From the NCBI RefSeq assembly GCF_025466085.1, contig NZ_JANLOD010000026.1, positions 28,623 through 92,622 of the forward strand: 64,000 nucleotides of DNA, written 5' to 3'. A program made the translations under genes and the position numbers. Source of the stretch: Pseudomonas sp. 14P_8.1_Bac3 (lineage in GTDB: Bacteria > Pseudomonadota > Gammaproteobacteria > Pseudomonadales > Pseudomonadaceae). The first letter of the stretch is position 1. The number at the start of each line of letters is the position of its first letter. The notes under the pieces were generated by a model, which did not search any database, was not told where the DNA came from, and was given only the letters and a program-made list of their open reading frames with translations. Below are positions 27,829 through 35,263 of the stretch, in pieces.

Positions 27829-28165
27829 TTCTTGAAGCCTCCTACCGATACAAAAAAGTGTGTTACTCCGCAAAAATCAATGTGTTACTGACATGGGGCC
27901 ACCCGTAACTTCCGGCCCCTTTAATCGGGTTCTACCGGTCAAGTGCGGCGATGTTTTATCCGGTCGATAAATGGGTAAAACCGCTTACAATCTGACGCAA
28001 CCGTCTATAAGAAAAACCTGAAATTAAAACGGCATGAAACATGCTTTATTACATTGGAGTTGGTTAAGTTATTGAGTTTATAAAGGTTAAACGACGGTTA
28101 TTCGATAACTGCCCTATAACTTGTATAACCGCCGATTCATCCGAACTGAACAGATCGAGAGAACC
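27829..28165. promoter_or_regulatory. Divergent control region of module A operon and XRE gene
   Basis: An AT-rich 337-bp gap. It contains one GACGCA word (27994-27999), the odd palindrome GTTATTCGATAAC (28097-28109), and two TATAAC words (28115-28120 and 28124-28129), with further GTTAA/GTTTA words at 28063-28090. These partly resemble half-sites of the GTTATACGTATAAC operator of module B. Promoters for both directions must lie here; exact -35/-10 boxes could not be fixed by eye. Confidence 0.5.
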
Positions 28166-29059
28166 ATGCCCAGCCGAGGAGATCCGCCCCCCATGTCGTT
28201 AAACACCGCCACCTCGCACCCCGAGCGACAACAGGTTCGCAGCGACTTGCAGGCCAATGTGCAAAAGAACCTCAGCACGCTGGTAGAGTCGTGCCGTTCG
28301 GTTGCCGACATGTGCCGCAAGGTTGATGTCAATCGCCAACAGTTCAACAAGTACCTGGTGGGCCAGCACGTCCCCTCACAAAAGATCCTTCAAAAAATCG
28401 GCCGTTATTTCATGATGGAAGCCGAAGATCTTTTTCGCCCGCCCGCGGAGTTCAAGAAGTTCTACGAAGGCTACGAAAACGAATTACCGACAGACTTGCG
28501 GGCCTCGGCGCAATTCAATCATTTCCTGCCATTGGCAAAACAGTCGGTCGATTTGCTTGAAGACTATCTGGGCGTCTATTACCGCTATCACAACTCCTCG
28601 ATTTATAAAGGCCGGATCCTGCGCTCTGTCACTTGCCTGTATCGCGCCGATTCAATGGTCCAGTACGTCACGGTAGAACGCTTCCCGCTGCTGGATGGCA
28701 GCGGCAAGATTGGCTACTCATTCACTTATCACGGTTTTTGCCTGTTGCTTGGGGACCGCCTGTTCCTCGTGGACTTTGAAGGCAAGCAACGCAACGAGAT
28801 GACCTTTTCGATCCTGACCCCGCAACATCGCCGACCGATCCGCTTCCTCTATGGCCTGGTGACCGGGGTGGCGTCTTCATCCTTCCGCCAGCCCTTTTCC
28901 ACCCGTATGGCCCTGGGCCTGGTGGACAAGGGCAAGATTCGCAAACATCACCTGCGCAACGCGACCGCCGTGTTGCCCAGCGATCAGTCGCTGCCACTGG
29001 AAGTGCGCGAATACATGACCGGTGACAACGCCACTATCGTGTGGGGTGGCCAGGACTGA
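28166..29059 (+). CDS. XRE-type helix-turn-helix regulator with unknown C-terminal domain
   Basis: A 297-residue protein. A Cro/CI-type helix-turn-helix lies near residues 45-85 (SVADMCRKVDVNRQQFNKYL, then VPSQKILQKIGRYFMMEAED). The remaining ~200 residues form a domain I do not recognise, with many aromatic residues (YLGVYYRYHNSSIYKG, YSFTYHGFCLLLGDRLFLVDFEGK), perhaps a ligand-binding domain. It is divergent from the module A operon and converges with the short ThDP gene, so it probably controls module A. The start is uncertain: ATG 28166 has a GAGAG nearby; ATG 28193 (MSLNTATSHPERQ) has AGGAG 11 bases upstream. Confidence 0.8.
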   Translation: MPSRGDPPPMSLNTATSHPERQQVRSDLQANVQKNLSTLVESCRSVADMCRKVDVNRQQFNKYLVGQHVPSQKILQKIGRYFMMEAEDLFRPPAEFKKFYEGYENELPTDLRASAQFNHFLPLAKQSVDLLEDYLGVYYRYHNSSIYKGRILRSVTCLYRADSMVQYVTVERFPLLDGSGKIGYSFTYHGFCLLLGDRLFLVDFEGKQRNEMTFSILTPQHRRPIRFLYGLVTGVASSSFRQPFSTRMALGLVDKGKIRKHHLRNATAVLPSDQSLPLEVREYMTGDNATIVWGGQD

Positions 29060-29118
29060 ACCATTACTTGCGAGGCTGCCCGTCGATGATCGGCGGCGAT
29101 TCCTCTGTCAACGCTTGA

Positions 29119-30288
29119 TTAATTCACTTGTGGGCCGCGCGTCGTGATGACCTCCACCAACGACGGCCCCTTGCTGTTCAACGCCTTGATAAACGTCGGA
29201 TTGAGTTGCGAAGCATGCTCGACCCGCCACGCCTCAAGACCAAAATTTCTGGCGATGCCCGCGAAGTCGGGAGCGTACGGTTTACCGTCCGGGAGATTGA
29301 ACTCGCCGGCCCGGTGCTGCTCGACTAACGGGGTTTGCACATCGCTCAACGACACATACCCGCTGTGGTTGAACACGATGAACACCACGGGAATGCTGTG
29401 CATCACGCACACCGCCACTTCCTGCATCGATTGCAAAAAATCCCCATCCCCCACGGCACACACCACCTGGCGCGCCGGCATGGCGAGCTTGGCGCCGATA
29501 GCCGCCGGCACCGCCCAGCCCGGCATGCCCGCATTGGCGGCGCAGAGATTTCTGGATTGATAGACGGGGAACATCTCTCTGACCAACGCCTGGAGATTCC
29601 CCGTACCCACCACCACTATCGCGTCCTGCTCCAGAACCGACCGTAGTTCGGCCATGGGTCTCTGTACTGTCAACGGTGCGACATCGCCGGAACCGTCTTC
29701 AATCGGACGCGACGCGCTGTCTTCGCGCAGGGCGACAACGTTGAGTCGTGAGTCTGCCCTCAGCACTTCGCTGGTCGCTCGCAACGTGGCGGGCGCCAGT
29801 CGGACATCCATCGAGGCGCGCAGAACCGCGGCCGGAATATCCAGGCTGACCGGGCCGGCGCGATCACTGAACATCGTGTCGAAGGATTGCCGCAGGGCGT
29901 GCGGCAACTGGTCGGGCAAGGCCACCCGCACGTGCTCTTTAGCGGTCGCGGTGGGCGGCGCTGCCGGCCGCTCATCACCGTCCTCGCCGCTGATCACCAG
30001 CATGGCCGACGAGCCCGCCAGTGCAGAGGCGACAGCACCCAGCGCCTTCGACAGACCCAGCGCCACCGGGAGCAAAACCGCCATGGAACGACCGCACGCC
30101 CGAAAGTAGCCATCGGCAAGATGCACGGCGCTCTGCTCCTGCATGACTTGAATGAACGGGATGTCGGTGCCAACCGTGAGCAATGCTTCCAACAGGGCCC
30201 ACGTGCCGTTACCCGGCATGCCGGCCACATAACCGACACCGTTCGCTTTCAGCGCTTTTGCAACAATCTGGCCACCGGTGAGTTTCAC
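29119..30288 (-). CDS. Short ThDP-dependent enzyme lacking the central domain
   Basis: A 389-residue thiamine-diphosphate enzyme. The PYR domain (about 1-170) has the cofactor-activating Glu in QVMQEQSAVHLADGY. The PP domain (about 210-389) has the Mg/ThDP motif GDGDFLQSMQEVAVCVMHS... ending N-H-S-G-Y. The ~200-residue central domain found in the paralogue at 41692-43479 is missing and replaced by a ~40-residue linker. This layout is otherwise known from phosphonopyruvate decarboxylases and the two-subunit sulphopyruvate decarboxylase, but sequence likeness here is to the full-length neighbour. GTG 30288 has GGAG six bases upstream and aligns with the paralogue start (KLTG), so it is preferred to TTG 30300. 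Product and substrate unknown. Confidence 0.82.
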   Translation of the reverse strand: MKLTGGQIVAKALKANGVGYVAGMPGNGTWALLEALLTVGTDIPFIQVMQEQSAVHLADGYFRACGRSMAVLLPVALGLSKALGAVASALAGSSAMLVISGEDGDERPAAPPTATAKEHVRVALPDQLPHALRQSFDTMFSDRAGPVSLDIPAAVLRASMDVRLAPATLRATSEVLRADSRLNVVALREDSASRPIEDGSGDVAPLTVQRPMAELRSVLEQDAIVVVGTGNLQALVREMFPVYQSRNLCAANAGMPGWAVPAAIGAKLAMPARQVVCAVGDGDFLQSMQEVAVCVMHSIPVVFIVFNHSGYVSLSDVQTPLVEQHRAGEFNLPDGKPYAPDFAGIARNFGLEAWRVEHASQLNPTFIKALNSKGPSLVEVITTRGPQVN

Positions 30289-30874
30289 AGGACACTCCAA
30301 TCAATCAGTGCAGGTGGGAAGGCGGAATGCACCTCGCCCCTCTCGGTATCGCCACTGGAGTATTCGCCTGGAGCACTTGCGGCTCAATTTCGCACCCTGC
30401 GCAAAAGAGACGCACGTTGACGCAGGTGATCGCCGCCGGTCACCCACGCTAGGGGAAGTATCGTCAGAGAGAGCGTGTTGCGCCGATTAGGTCACTTTGA
30501 TGCGTCAGAGTGCGTCGCTTTTGTGAGCGCTGCGAAATTGAGTGCTCTGCCTGCCAGGCCAATACTCGATCCATGAAAACAACAAGCCGAGCCTATCAAG
30601 CGCTGGGCGCGTCGCTTCAAGTCTTGCCCTCGCCACTTGAGGAAAGCCGCGCAGCCCAGCCGAGGAAGAGTCAATCGGATCAGTGGAGGTCCAGGTGCGC
30701 CATGTTCTCTCGACAGGCAATTGCGCATCGCCCGCCTCCCCAGCCCATGGAACCAATGCTGGCCATCACACTGCCGATCTACAGGACTGCATACACGCCC
30801 GGCACACCCGCCGAGCCAACGCCCTTGCAAGTCGCTAATCGTTTTCACACAACCACCCTAGGCAGGAACTCGAA
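30289..30874. promoter_or_regulatory. Divergent control region with GACGCA direct repeats
   Basis: 586 bp without a credible gene between the short ThDP gene and the ABC operon. Two pairs of direct repeats stand out: GACGCA at 30409-30414 and 30419-30424, and TGCGTC (the complement) at 30501-30506 and 30511-30516. Both pairs are spaced exactly 10 bp, so the protein would touch the same face of the helix. They face the two promoters. Similar words recur upstream of the HisD-like gene. Confidence 0.55.
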
Positions 30875-32038
30875 ATGAAAAAAGAAACAGAGACGGGTTT
30901 TGGATTGACCGGCATTGACCTGGATTCGATTAGCTTGAAACGGCGTACGTTTTTGCTGGGGGCTGCCGCATCGGCCGCAGGGTTGTACATGGGCTCCTTC
31001 ATGCCTAGCGCATTTGCCGCCGCCGCGGGTGGTCACCTCGAGATTCTCGGCTGGGAAGGTGAAACCGGTGACGCGGAGCTCGCCGACTGGCGCAAGCAGC
31101 GTGGCATCACCGTACGGTCCAGCTACGCCAGCAACCAGGACGACATTACCGCCCGGTTGGCCGGTTCTGATCCGGTGCAGCTTGATCTGACCATGTACGC
31201 GCTGGGCTACGAGACCATCTACCAGGAAATGGGCCTGCTCAAGGCGATCGACACCTCGAAGATCCCCAACTACTCCGCGGAGAACACCGTTCCGCTGTTC
31301 TACAAGGGCAAACGCTGGTTCTGGGATGGCAAGCAATGGGGCGTGCCGCTGCTGTGGGGCATGAATACCATCGTCTACAACCCCAAGCGCGTCACCAAGC
31401 CGCTCGAATACAAGGACCTGCTTGATCCGAAACTGAAAGGCAAACTGACCTTCGTCGATGACGGCACCTCGAACTGGTCACTCATCGCGATCATTGCCGG
31501 CTACGGCGACAAGTTCCCCAACCTGACCCGTGCCGAGTTCGACGACGCCTTCGAGAAACTCAAACCGTACCGCGATCAGTGCCGCGTCTTCGCAGCCTCC
31601 TCGGGCGACGCGGTTTCGCTGCTGGTGTCGGGCGAAGTCGACGTGGTGTTCTCGGCGTCGGCCAACACGCCTAGCGAGACCAAAAAGCGTGGTGTAGACA
31701 CGGCGCTGTCGGTCCCCAAAGAAGGTGCAGCGCTCTGGTGCGATGCCTTGTTCATCCCGAAAACCGCCAAGGATGTACCGCTGGCACTGGAGTTCATCAA
31801 CAAGACGCTCGAGGCTGAAACCCAGGCCAAGATGGCGACCACCATGTTCTCCGGCGTGGTCAACACCCAGGCGGTGCCGCTGCTGCCCGCAGAGCTCAGA
31901 AACACCTTCGACTACGCGAACCTGGACAGCTTTTTCGAGAAATCGAAACTCTACGGCCAGCCTCCCCTGAGCTCCGACAAGTATGTGACCTATGCTGAAT
32001 GGATCGACCAGTGGGCGAACTTCAAAGGCTCGTTCTAG
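30875..32038 (+). CDS. PotD-like ABC substrate-binding protein with twin-arginine signal
   Basis: A 387-residue periplasmic binding protein of the spermidine/putrescine (PotD/PotF) type. The leader has a twin-arginine motif (SLKRRTFLLGAAASAAGLY) and cuts near AFAAAAG, suggesting export through Tat in a folded state. The mature part follows the PotD pattern (LEILGWEGETGD..., GVPLLWGMNTIVYNPKRV, DPKLKGKLTFVDD, GEVDVVFSASANTPS). Such proteins bind polyamines or other small solutes; lacking pathway evidence the ligand is unknown, and the surrounding catabolic genes suggest a sugar-like or polyol compound. AGGAA precedes the ATG. First gene of an ABC operon. Confidence 0.87.
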   Translation: MKKETETGFGLTGIDLDSISLKRRTFLLGAAASAAGLYMGSFMPSAFAAAAGGHLEILGWEGETGDAELADWRKQRGITVRSSYASNQDDITARLAGSDPVQLDLTMYALGYETIYQEMGLLKAIDTSKIPNYSAENTVPLFYKGKRWFWDGKQWGVPLLWGMNTIVYNPKRVTKPLEYKDLLDPKLKGKLTFVDDGTSNWSLIAIIAGYGDKFPNLTRAEFDDAFEKLKPYRDQCRVFAASSGDAVSLLVSGEVDVVFSASANTPSETKKRGVDTALSVPKEGAALWCDALFIPKTAKDVPLALEFINKTLEAETQAKMATTMFSGVVNTQAVPLLPAELRNTFDYANLDSFFEKSKLYGQPPLSSDKYVTYAEWIDQWANFKGSF

Positions 32039-32262
32039 AGCCGTCGGCGGTCGGGTTATTTGAAGGGACTGTTTGAGGGAACTGCTTGGGTGGACGGCAC
32101 CGGAGAGTGCGTGTTTTCGGGCACGCGCTCCTCTGCTCGATGGAGGCGATGGAATGGCCTGTCGATGCCGTTCGTACGGTTCAGAAAAAGCACACGTCAT
32201 ACCGTGCCGGCGCTCGCCAAAGCGCCCTCGTCATCGAAACAAAAAGCAAAGGCAAATTCATC

Positions 32263-33198
32263 ATGAACGTAGTCAACAATAGCGAGCCCATCATTCTTGA
32301 AGAAAGGGATTCGCAGACCGGTAAACGCGTGAAAATCGACAAGAAAACCCTGAGCGGGTACTGGCTGGCGTCGCCTCCACTGCTGTTCCTGGTGGTGTTC
32401 TTTCTTATTCCGTCGGTGTTGCTGCTGGTCGCCAGTTTCTGGACCGCCAAGACCTTCAGCATGGAGCCCGCCGCCACGCTGGCCAACTACGCGAAGGCCC
32501 TGAGTGCCACCGGGTTTTACGACTCGCTGTGGATCGCGCTGCAGAATGGTTTCTGGACCGCCATTCTGTCGACAGTCATCAGCGCCCCGGTCGCCTATTA
32601 CATTGTTTACCGGACCCGCTCCAACGCTGTGCTGTACCTGGCGTTGATCTCGTGGTTCTCCAGTTACCTGGTGCGGGTCTACGCCTGGCGCTCAATCCTC
32701 GGCACCAACGGCGTGATCAACTCGACGCTGATGCACCTCGGGCTGGTCGATCAACCCCTGGACTGGCTGGTCTTCAGCAAGTTTTCGGTGGTGCTGACCC
32801 TGGTCCACATCATGCTGCCGTTCACCCTGTTGCTGCTGGTCTCGGGCCTGCGCGACATCAAGAAGGATTACCTGGAGGCCGCCGCCGATCTGGGCGCCAG
32901 CGGTTCCACCATCCTGTGGCGGGTGATCATGCCCATGGCGCACAAGAGCATCGTCAGCTCATTCATGTTCACCTTCGTCCTCGCCGCCAGTGACTACGTC
33001 ACGCCCCAGCTGCTGGGCGGCAGAGACGCGATGACCACCGGCCTGGTGATCGCCAACCAGTTCCGCTCAGTCGGCAACTGGCCGCTGGGAGCGGCCATGG
33101 CTTACCTGCTGCTGATTGTCTTCATGCTGGTTTATGCGCTGCTGCTGGGCGTTTTGCGGGCCGCCAACCTGGCGCCCGGCAAACGCTACCACGACTGA
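32263..33198 (+). CDS. PotB-like ABC permease
   Basis: A 311-residue inner-membrane permease with about six helices and the EAA cytoplasmic loop (EAAADLGASGSTILWRVIMP). It belongs to the PotB/PotH class. The open frame reaches back to 32086, but that leader is arginine-rich and unlike the family, so ATG 32263 (MNVVNNSEP) is used; its SD is weak (AAAGG). It lies 224 bp after the binding-protein gene, with nothing recognisable in the gap, and 31 bp before the second permease. Confidence 0.85.
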   Translation: MNVVNNSEPIILEERDSQTGKRVKIDKKTLSGYWLASPPLLFLVVFFLIPSVLLLVASFWTAKTFSMEPAATLANYAKALSATGFYDSLWIALQNGFWTAILSTVISAPVAYYIVYRTRSNAVLYLALISWFSSYLVRVYAWRSILGTNGVINSTLMHLGLVDQPLDWLVFSKFSVVLTLVHIMLPFTLLLLVSGLRDIKKDYLEAAADLGASGSTILWRVIMPMAHKSIVSSFMFTFVLAASDYVTPQLLGGRDAMTTGLVIANQFRSVGNWPLGAAMAYLLLIVFMLVYALLLGVLRAANLAPGKRYHD

Positions 33199-33229
33199 AT
33201 GCCGCCAATAAAAACGCAAGGTGACCGCC

Positions 33230-34021
33230 ATGATCAGACTCTTCACGTACGTTTACATGCTCTTCCTCTACGCGCCCATCGCGATTATTGCGTTGTTCAG
33301 CTTTCATTCGTCGGCCTCGTTGTCGTTCCCGTTCGAAGGCTTTTCCACGCAGTGGTATGAGGCGCTGTTCAGCAGCGCGGACTTCATGACGGCGCTGACC
33401 AACAGCGCCATCGTCGCCGCTGGCTCGGCCCTTCTCACCACGCTGCTGGGGACGTTCTCGGCACTGGCGCTGATGCGCATGAAAGGTCGCGTCAAAAGCG
33501 TGTTCGCTTTCATGAACTTCGCCCCGATCGCCCTGCCCGGCTTGTTCCTGGGGATCGCGCTGGTGATCTTCTTCTCGCTGATTGGCCTGCCGCGCTCGCT
33601 GCTGACCGTCGTCATCGGCCACACGCTGTTTACTTTTCCGTTTTTCGTCGAGTCGGTGCGTTCCCGCCTGGAGTACTTCGACCTGTCGTTCGAAGAGGCC
33701 GCCCGTGACCTGGGGGCTTCACCGCTCAAGGCGTTCTGGCTAGTGACACTGCCGATCATCGGCCCAACGATCGCCGGTGCCGCGATCCTCGCGGTGGCGC
33801 TGTCCATGGACGAATTCCTGATCACCGTGTTCGTTACAGGCAGCGACACCACGCTGCCCCTCATGATTCTTTCGATGATGCGCCGCGCCGTCAGTCCAAC
33901 CATCAATGCCGCCTCGGTATTCATGCTGGTCGTGACCATCGCCATCATCGTCATCGCCGGCCTGGTCATGACCCTGCGCCGTCGCCGCCTCGAACTTGAA
34001 CGTGCTGAAACTGCAGAGTAA
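33230..34021 (+). CDS. PotC-like ABC permease
   Basis: A 263-residue inner-membrane permease of the PotC/PotI class with about six helices and the EAA loop (EEAARDLGASPLKAFWLVTLP). ATG 33230 with AAGGTGA five bases upstream is preferred to GTG 33221. The C-terminus is a basic tail (TLRRRRLELERAE). It would pair with the PotB-like permease and is followed 5 bp later by the ATPase gene. Confidence 0.88.
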   Translation: MIRLFTYVYMLFLYAPIAIIALFSFHSSASLSFPFEGFSTQWYEALFSSADFMTALTNSAIVAAGSALLTTLLGTFSALALMRMKGRVKSVFAFMNFAPIALPGLFLGIALVIFFSLIGLPRSLLTVVIGHTLFTFPFFVESVRSRLEYFDLSFEEAARDLGASPLKAFWLVTLPIIGPTIAGAAILAVALSMDEFLITVFVTGSDTTLPLMILSMMRRAVSPTINAASVFMLVVTIAIIVIAGLVMTLRRRRLELERAETAE

Positions 34022-34026
34022 TCGCC

Positions 34027-35106
34027 ATGACCAACAGTATTGAACTGACCGGAATCTCCAAGAGCTACGGCAACCTGACCGCCCTGGGCAAAGTCGACCT
34101 GACCGTTAAGCGTAACGAAATCCTGACCCTGCTGGGCCCGAGCGGCTGCGGCAAGACAACGCTGATGCGCATCATCGCCGGCTTCGAAGAACCGACCACC
34201 GGCAAAGTGGTGATCGACGGCAAGGACTCCACATCCCTCGCGCCAGAGCATCGCCCGGTGAACATGGTGTTCCAGAAGTACGCGCTGTTCCCACACCTGG
34301 ACGTGTTCGATAACGTGGCGTTCGGGCTGCGCCTGAAGAAAAAACTGAAAGACGAGATCAAACGCGAAGTGACCAAGGCACTGGAGCTGGTCCAGCTGGA
34401 AACCTTCAAGAATCGCTGGATTTCCGAACTCAGCGGCGGGCAGGCGCAACGCGTCGCGCTGGCACGGGCCCTGGTGAATCGTCCTGCTGTGCTGCTGCTC
34501 GACGAACCACTGGCGGCGCTGGACCTGAAGATCCGCCATCACATGCTCAATGAGATCAAGCGGATCCACGAAGAGACGTCGACCACCTTCGTGTATGTGA
34601 CCCATGACCAGGATGAAGCGATGATCCTGTCCGACCGCGTGGTGCTGTTGAACAAGGGCGGCATCGAACAGATCGGCGGGCCGCAGGAGATGTACTGGTC
34701 TCCACGGACGTTGTTCGCTGCGAAGTTTTTCGGTGATACCAACATCGTCAACGGCACTTACGGGCTGGGTGAAACCAGCAATGGGTTTGTCGACCTGCCG
34801 TTCGGTCGTTACGCGCACACCGCCAGGAACAGCCTGGGTGCCGGGCCGGTGAATGTGTCGATCCGTCCCGAAACCATTGGCCTTGAGCCTGCACTGGGCA
34901 CGCCGCTGGCCGATGGGGCGTTTGTCGGTAAAGTGAAAGACACCTCGTTCATTGGTAACCGGGTCATCTATCGGGTGGCGGTTGCTGGTGGCACCCTCGA
35001 CCTCAAATGCCAACAATTGCCAACACCGGGTAGTCACGCACTGCCGCCTGGATCGGATGTGGCGCTGACCTGCAAACCGGACAGTTTTGTGGTGATGCCA
35101 GCTTAA
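34027..35106 (+). CDS. PotA-like ABC ATPase
   Basis: A 359-residue ATPase with Walker A (GPSGCGKTT), Q-loop (MVFQKYALFPHL), ABC signature (LSGGQAQRVALARAL), Walker B (LLLDEPLAALD) and H-loop (VTHDQDEA). The last ~100 residues form a TOBE-type regulatory domain (VNVSIRPETIGLEP). It completes the four-part importer with the upstream genes. After it lies a REP doublet and then a GMC gene, so the operon may end here or continue weakly. Confidence 0.92.
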   Translation: MTNSIELTGISKSYGNLTALGKVDLTVKRNEILTLLGPSGCGKTTLMRIIAGFEEPTTGKVVIDGKDSTSLAPEHRPVNMVFQKYALFPHLDVFDNVAFGLRLKKKLKDEIKREVTKALELVQLETFKNRWISELSGGQAQRVALARALVNRPAVLLLDEPLAALDLKIRHHMLNEIKRIHEETSTTFVYVTHDQDEAMILSDRVVLLNKGGIEQIGGPQEMYWSPRTLFAAKFFGDTNIVNGTYGLGETSNGFVDLPFGRYAHTARNSLGAGPVNVSIRPETIGLEPALGTPLADGAFVGKVKDTSFIGNRVIYRVAVAGGTLDLKCQQLPTPGSHALPPGSDVALTCKPDSFVVMPA

Positions 35107-35117
35107 ACACCGCTCTC

Positions 35118-35220
35118 CTGTAGGAGCCAGCATGCTGGCGATGGTCGTCAACGATAACGCGGGGTATCTGATAGCCCGCGGTGCGCTTAAGTGCATCGCG
35201 AGCAGGCTCGCTCCTACAGG
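35118..35220. repeat. REP doublet between ABC ATPase and GMC gene
   Basis: Arms of two kinds: GTAGGAGCCAGCATGCTGGC (35120-35139) and CATCGCGAGCAGGCTCGCTC (35194-35213), then CTACAGG. It sits inside what looks like a continuous operon and may dampen expression of the GMC gene, as REP elements do when they form RNA hairpins. Confidence 0.85.
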
Positions 35221-35263
35221 TGTCGGGTTATCCGTAGGATTTTATTCAGGGCGGTATATAGCA

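Noticed and set aside
30510..30878. 122-codon frame upstream of the ABC operon
   Set aside because: It overlaps the start of the binding-protein gene, has no SD and has a random-like composition.
33304..35196. Antisense open frame of 630 codons across the permease and ATPase genes
   Set aside because: It covers two clear ABC genes and a REP element. No known domain and biased composition; a shadow frame.
35132..35263. N-terminal extension of the second GMC protein
   Set aside because: It is translated from REP sequence and is absent in the paralogue, which begins at the equivalent of 35264.
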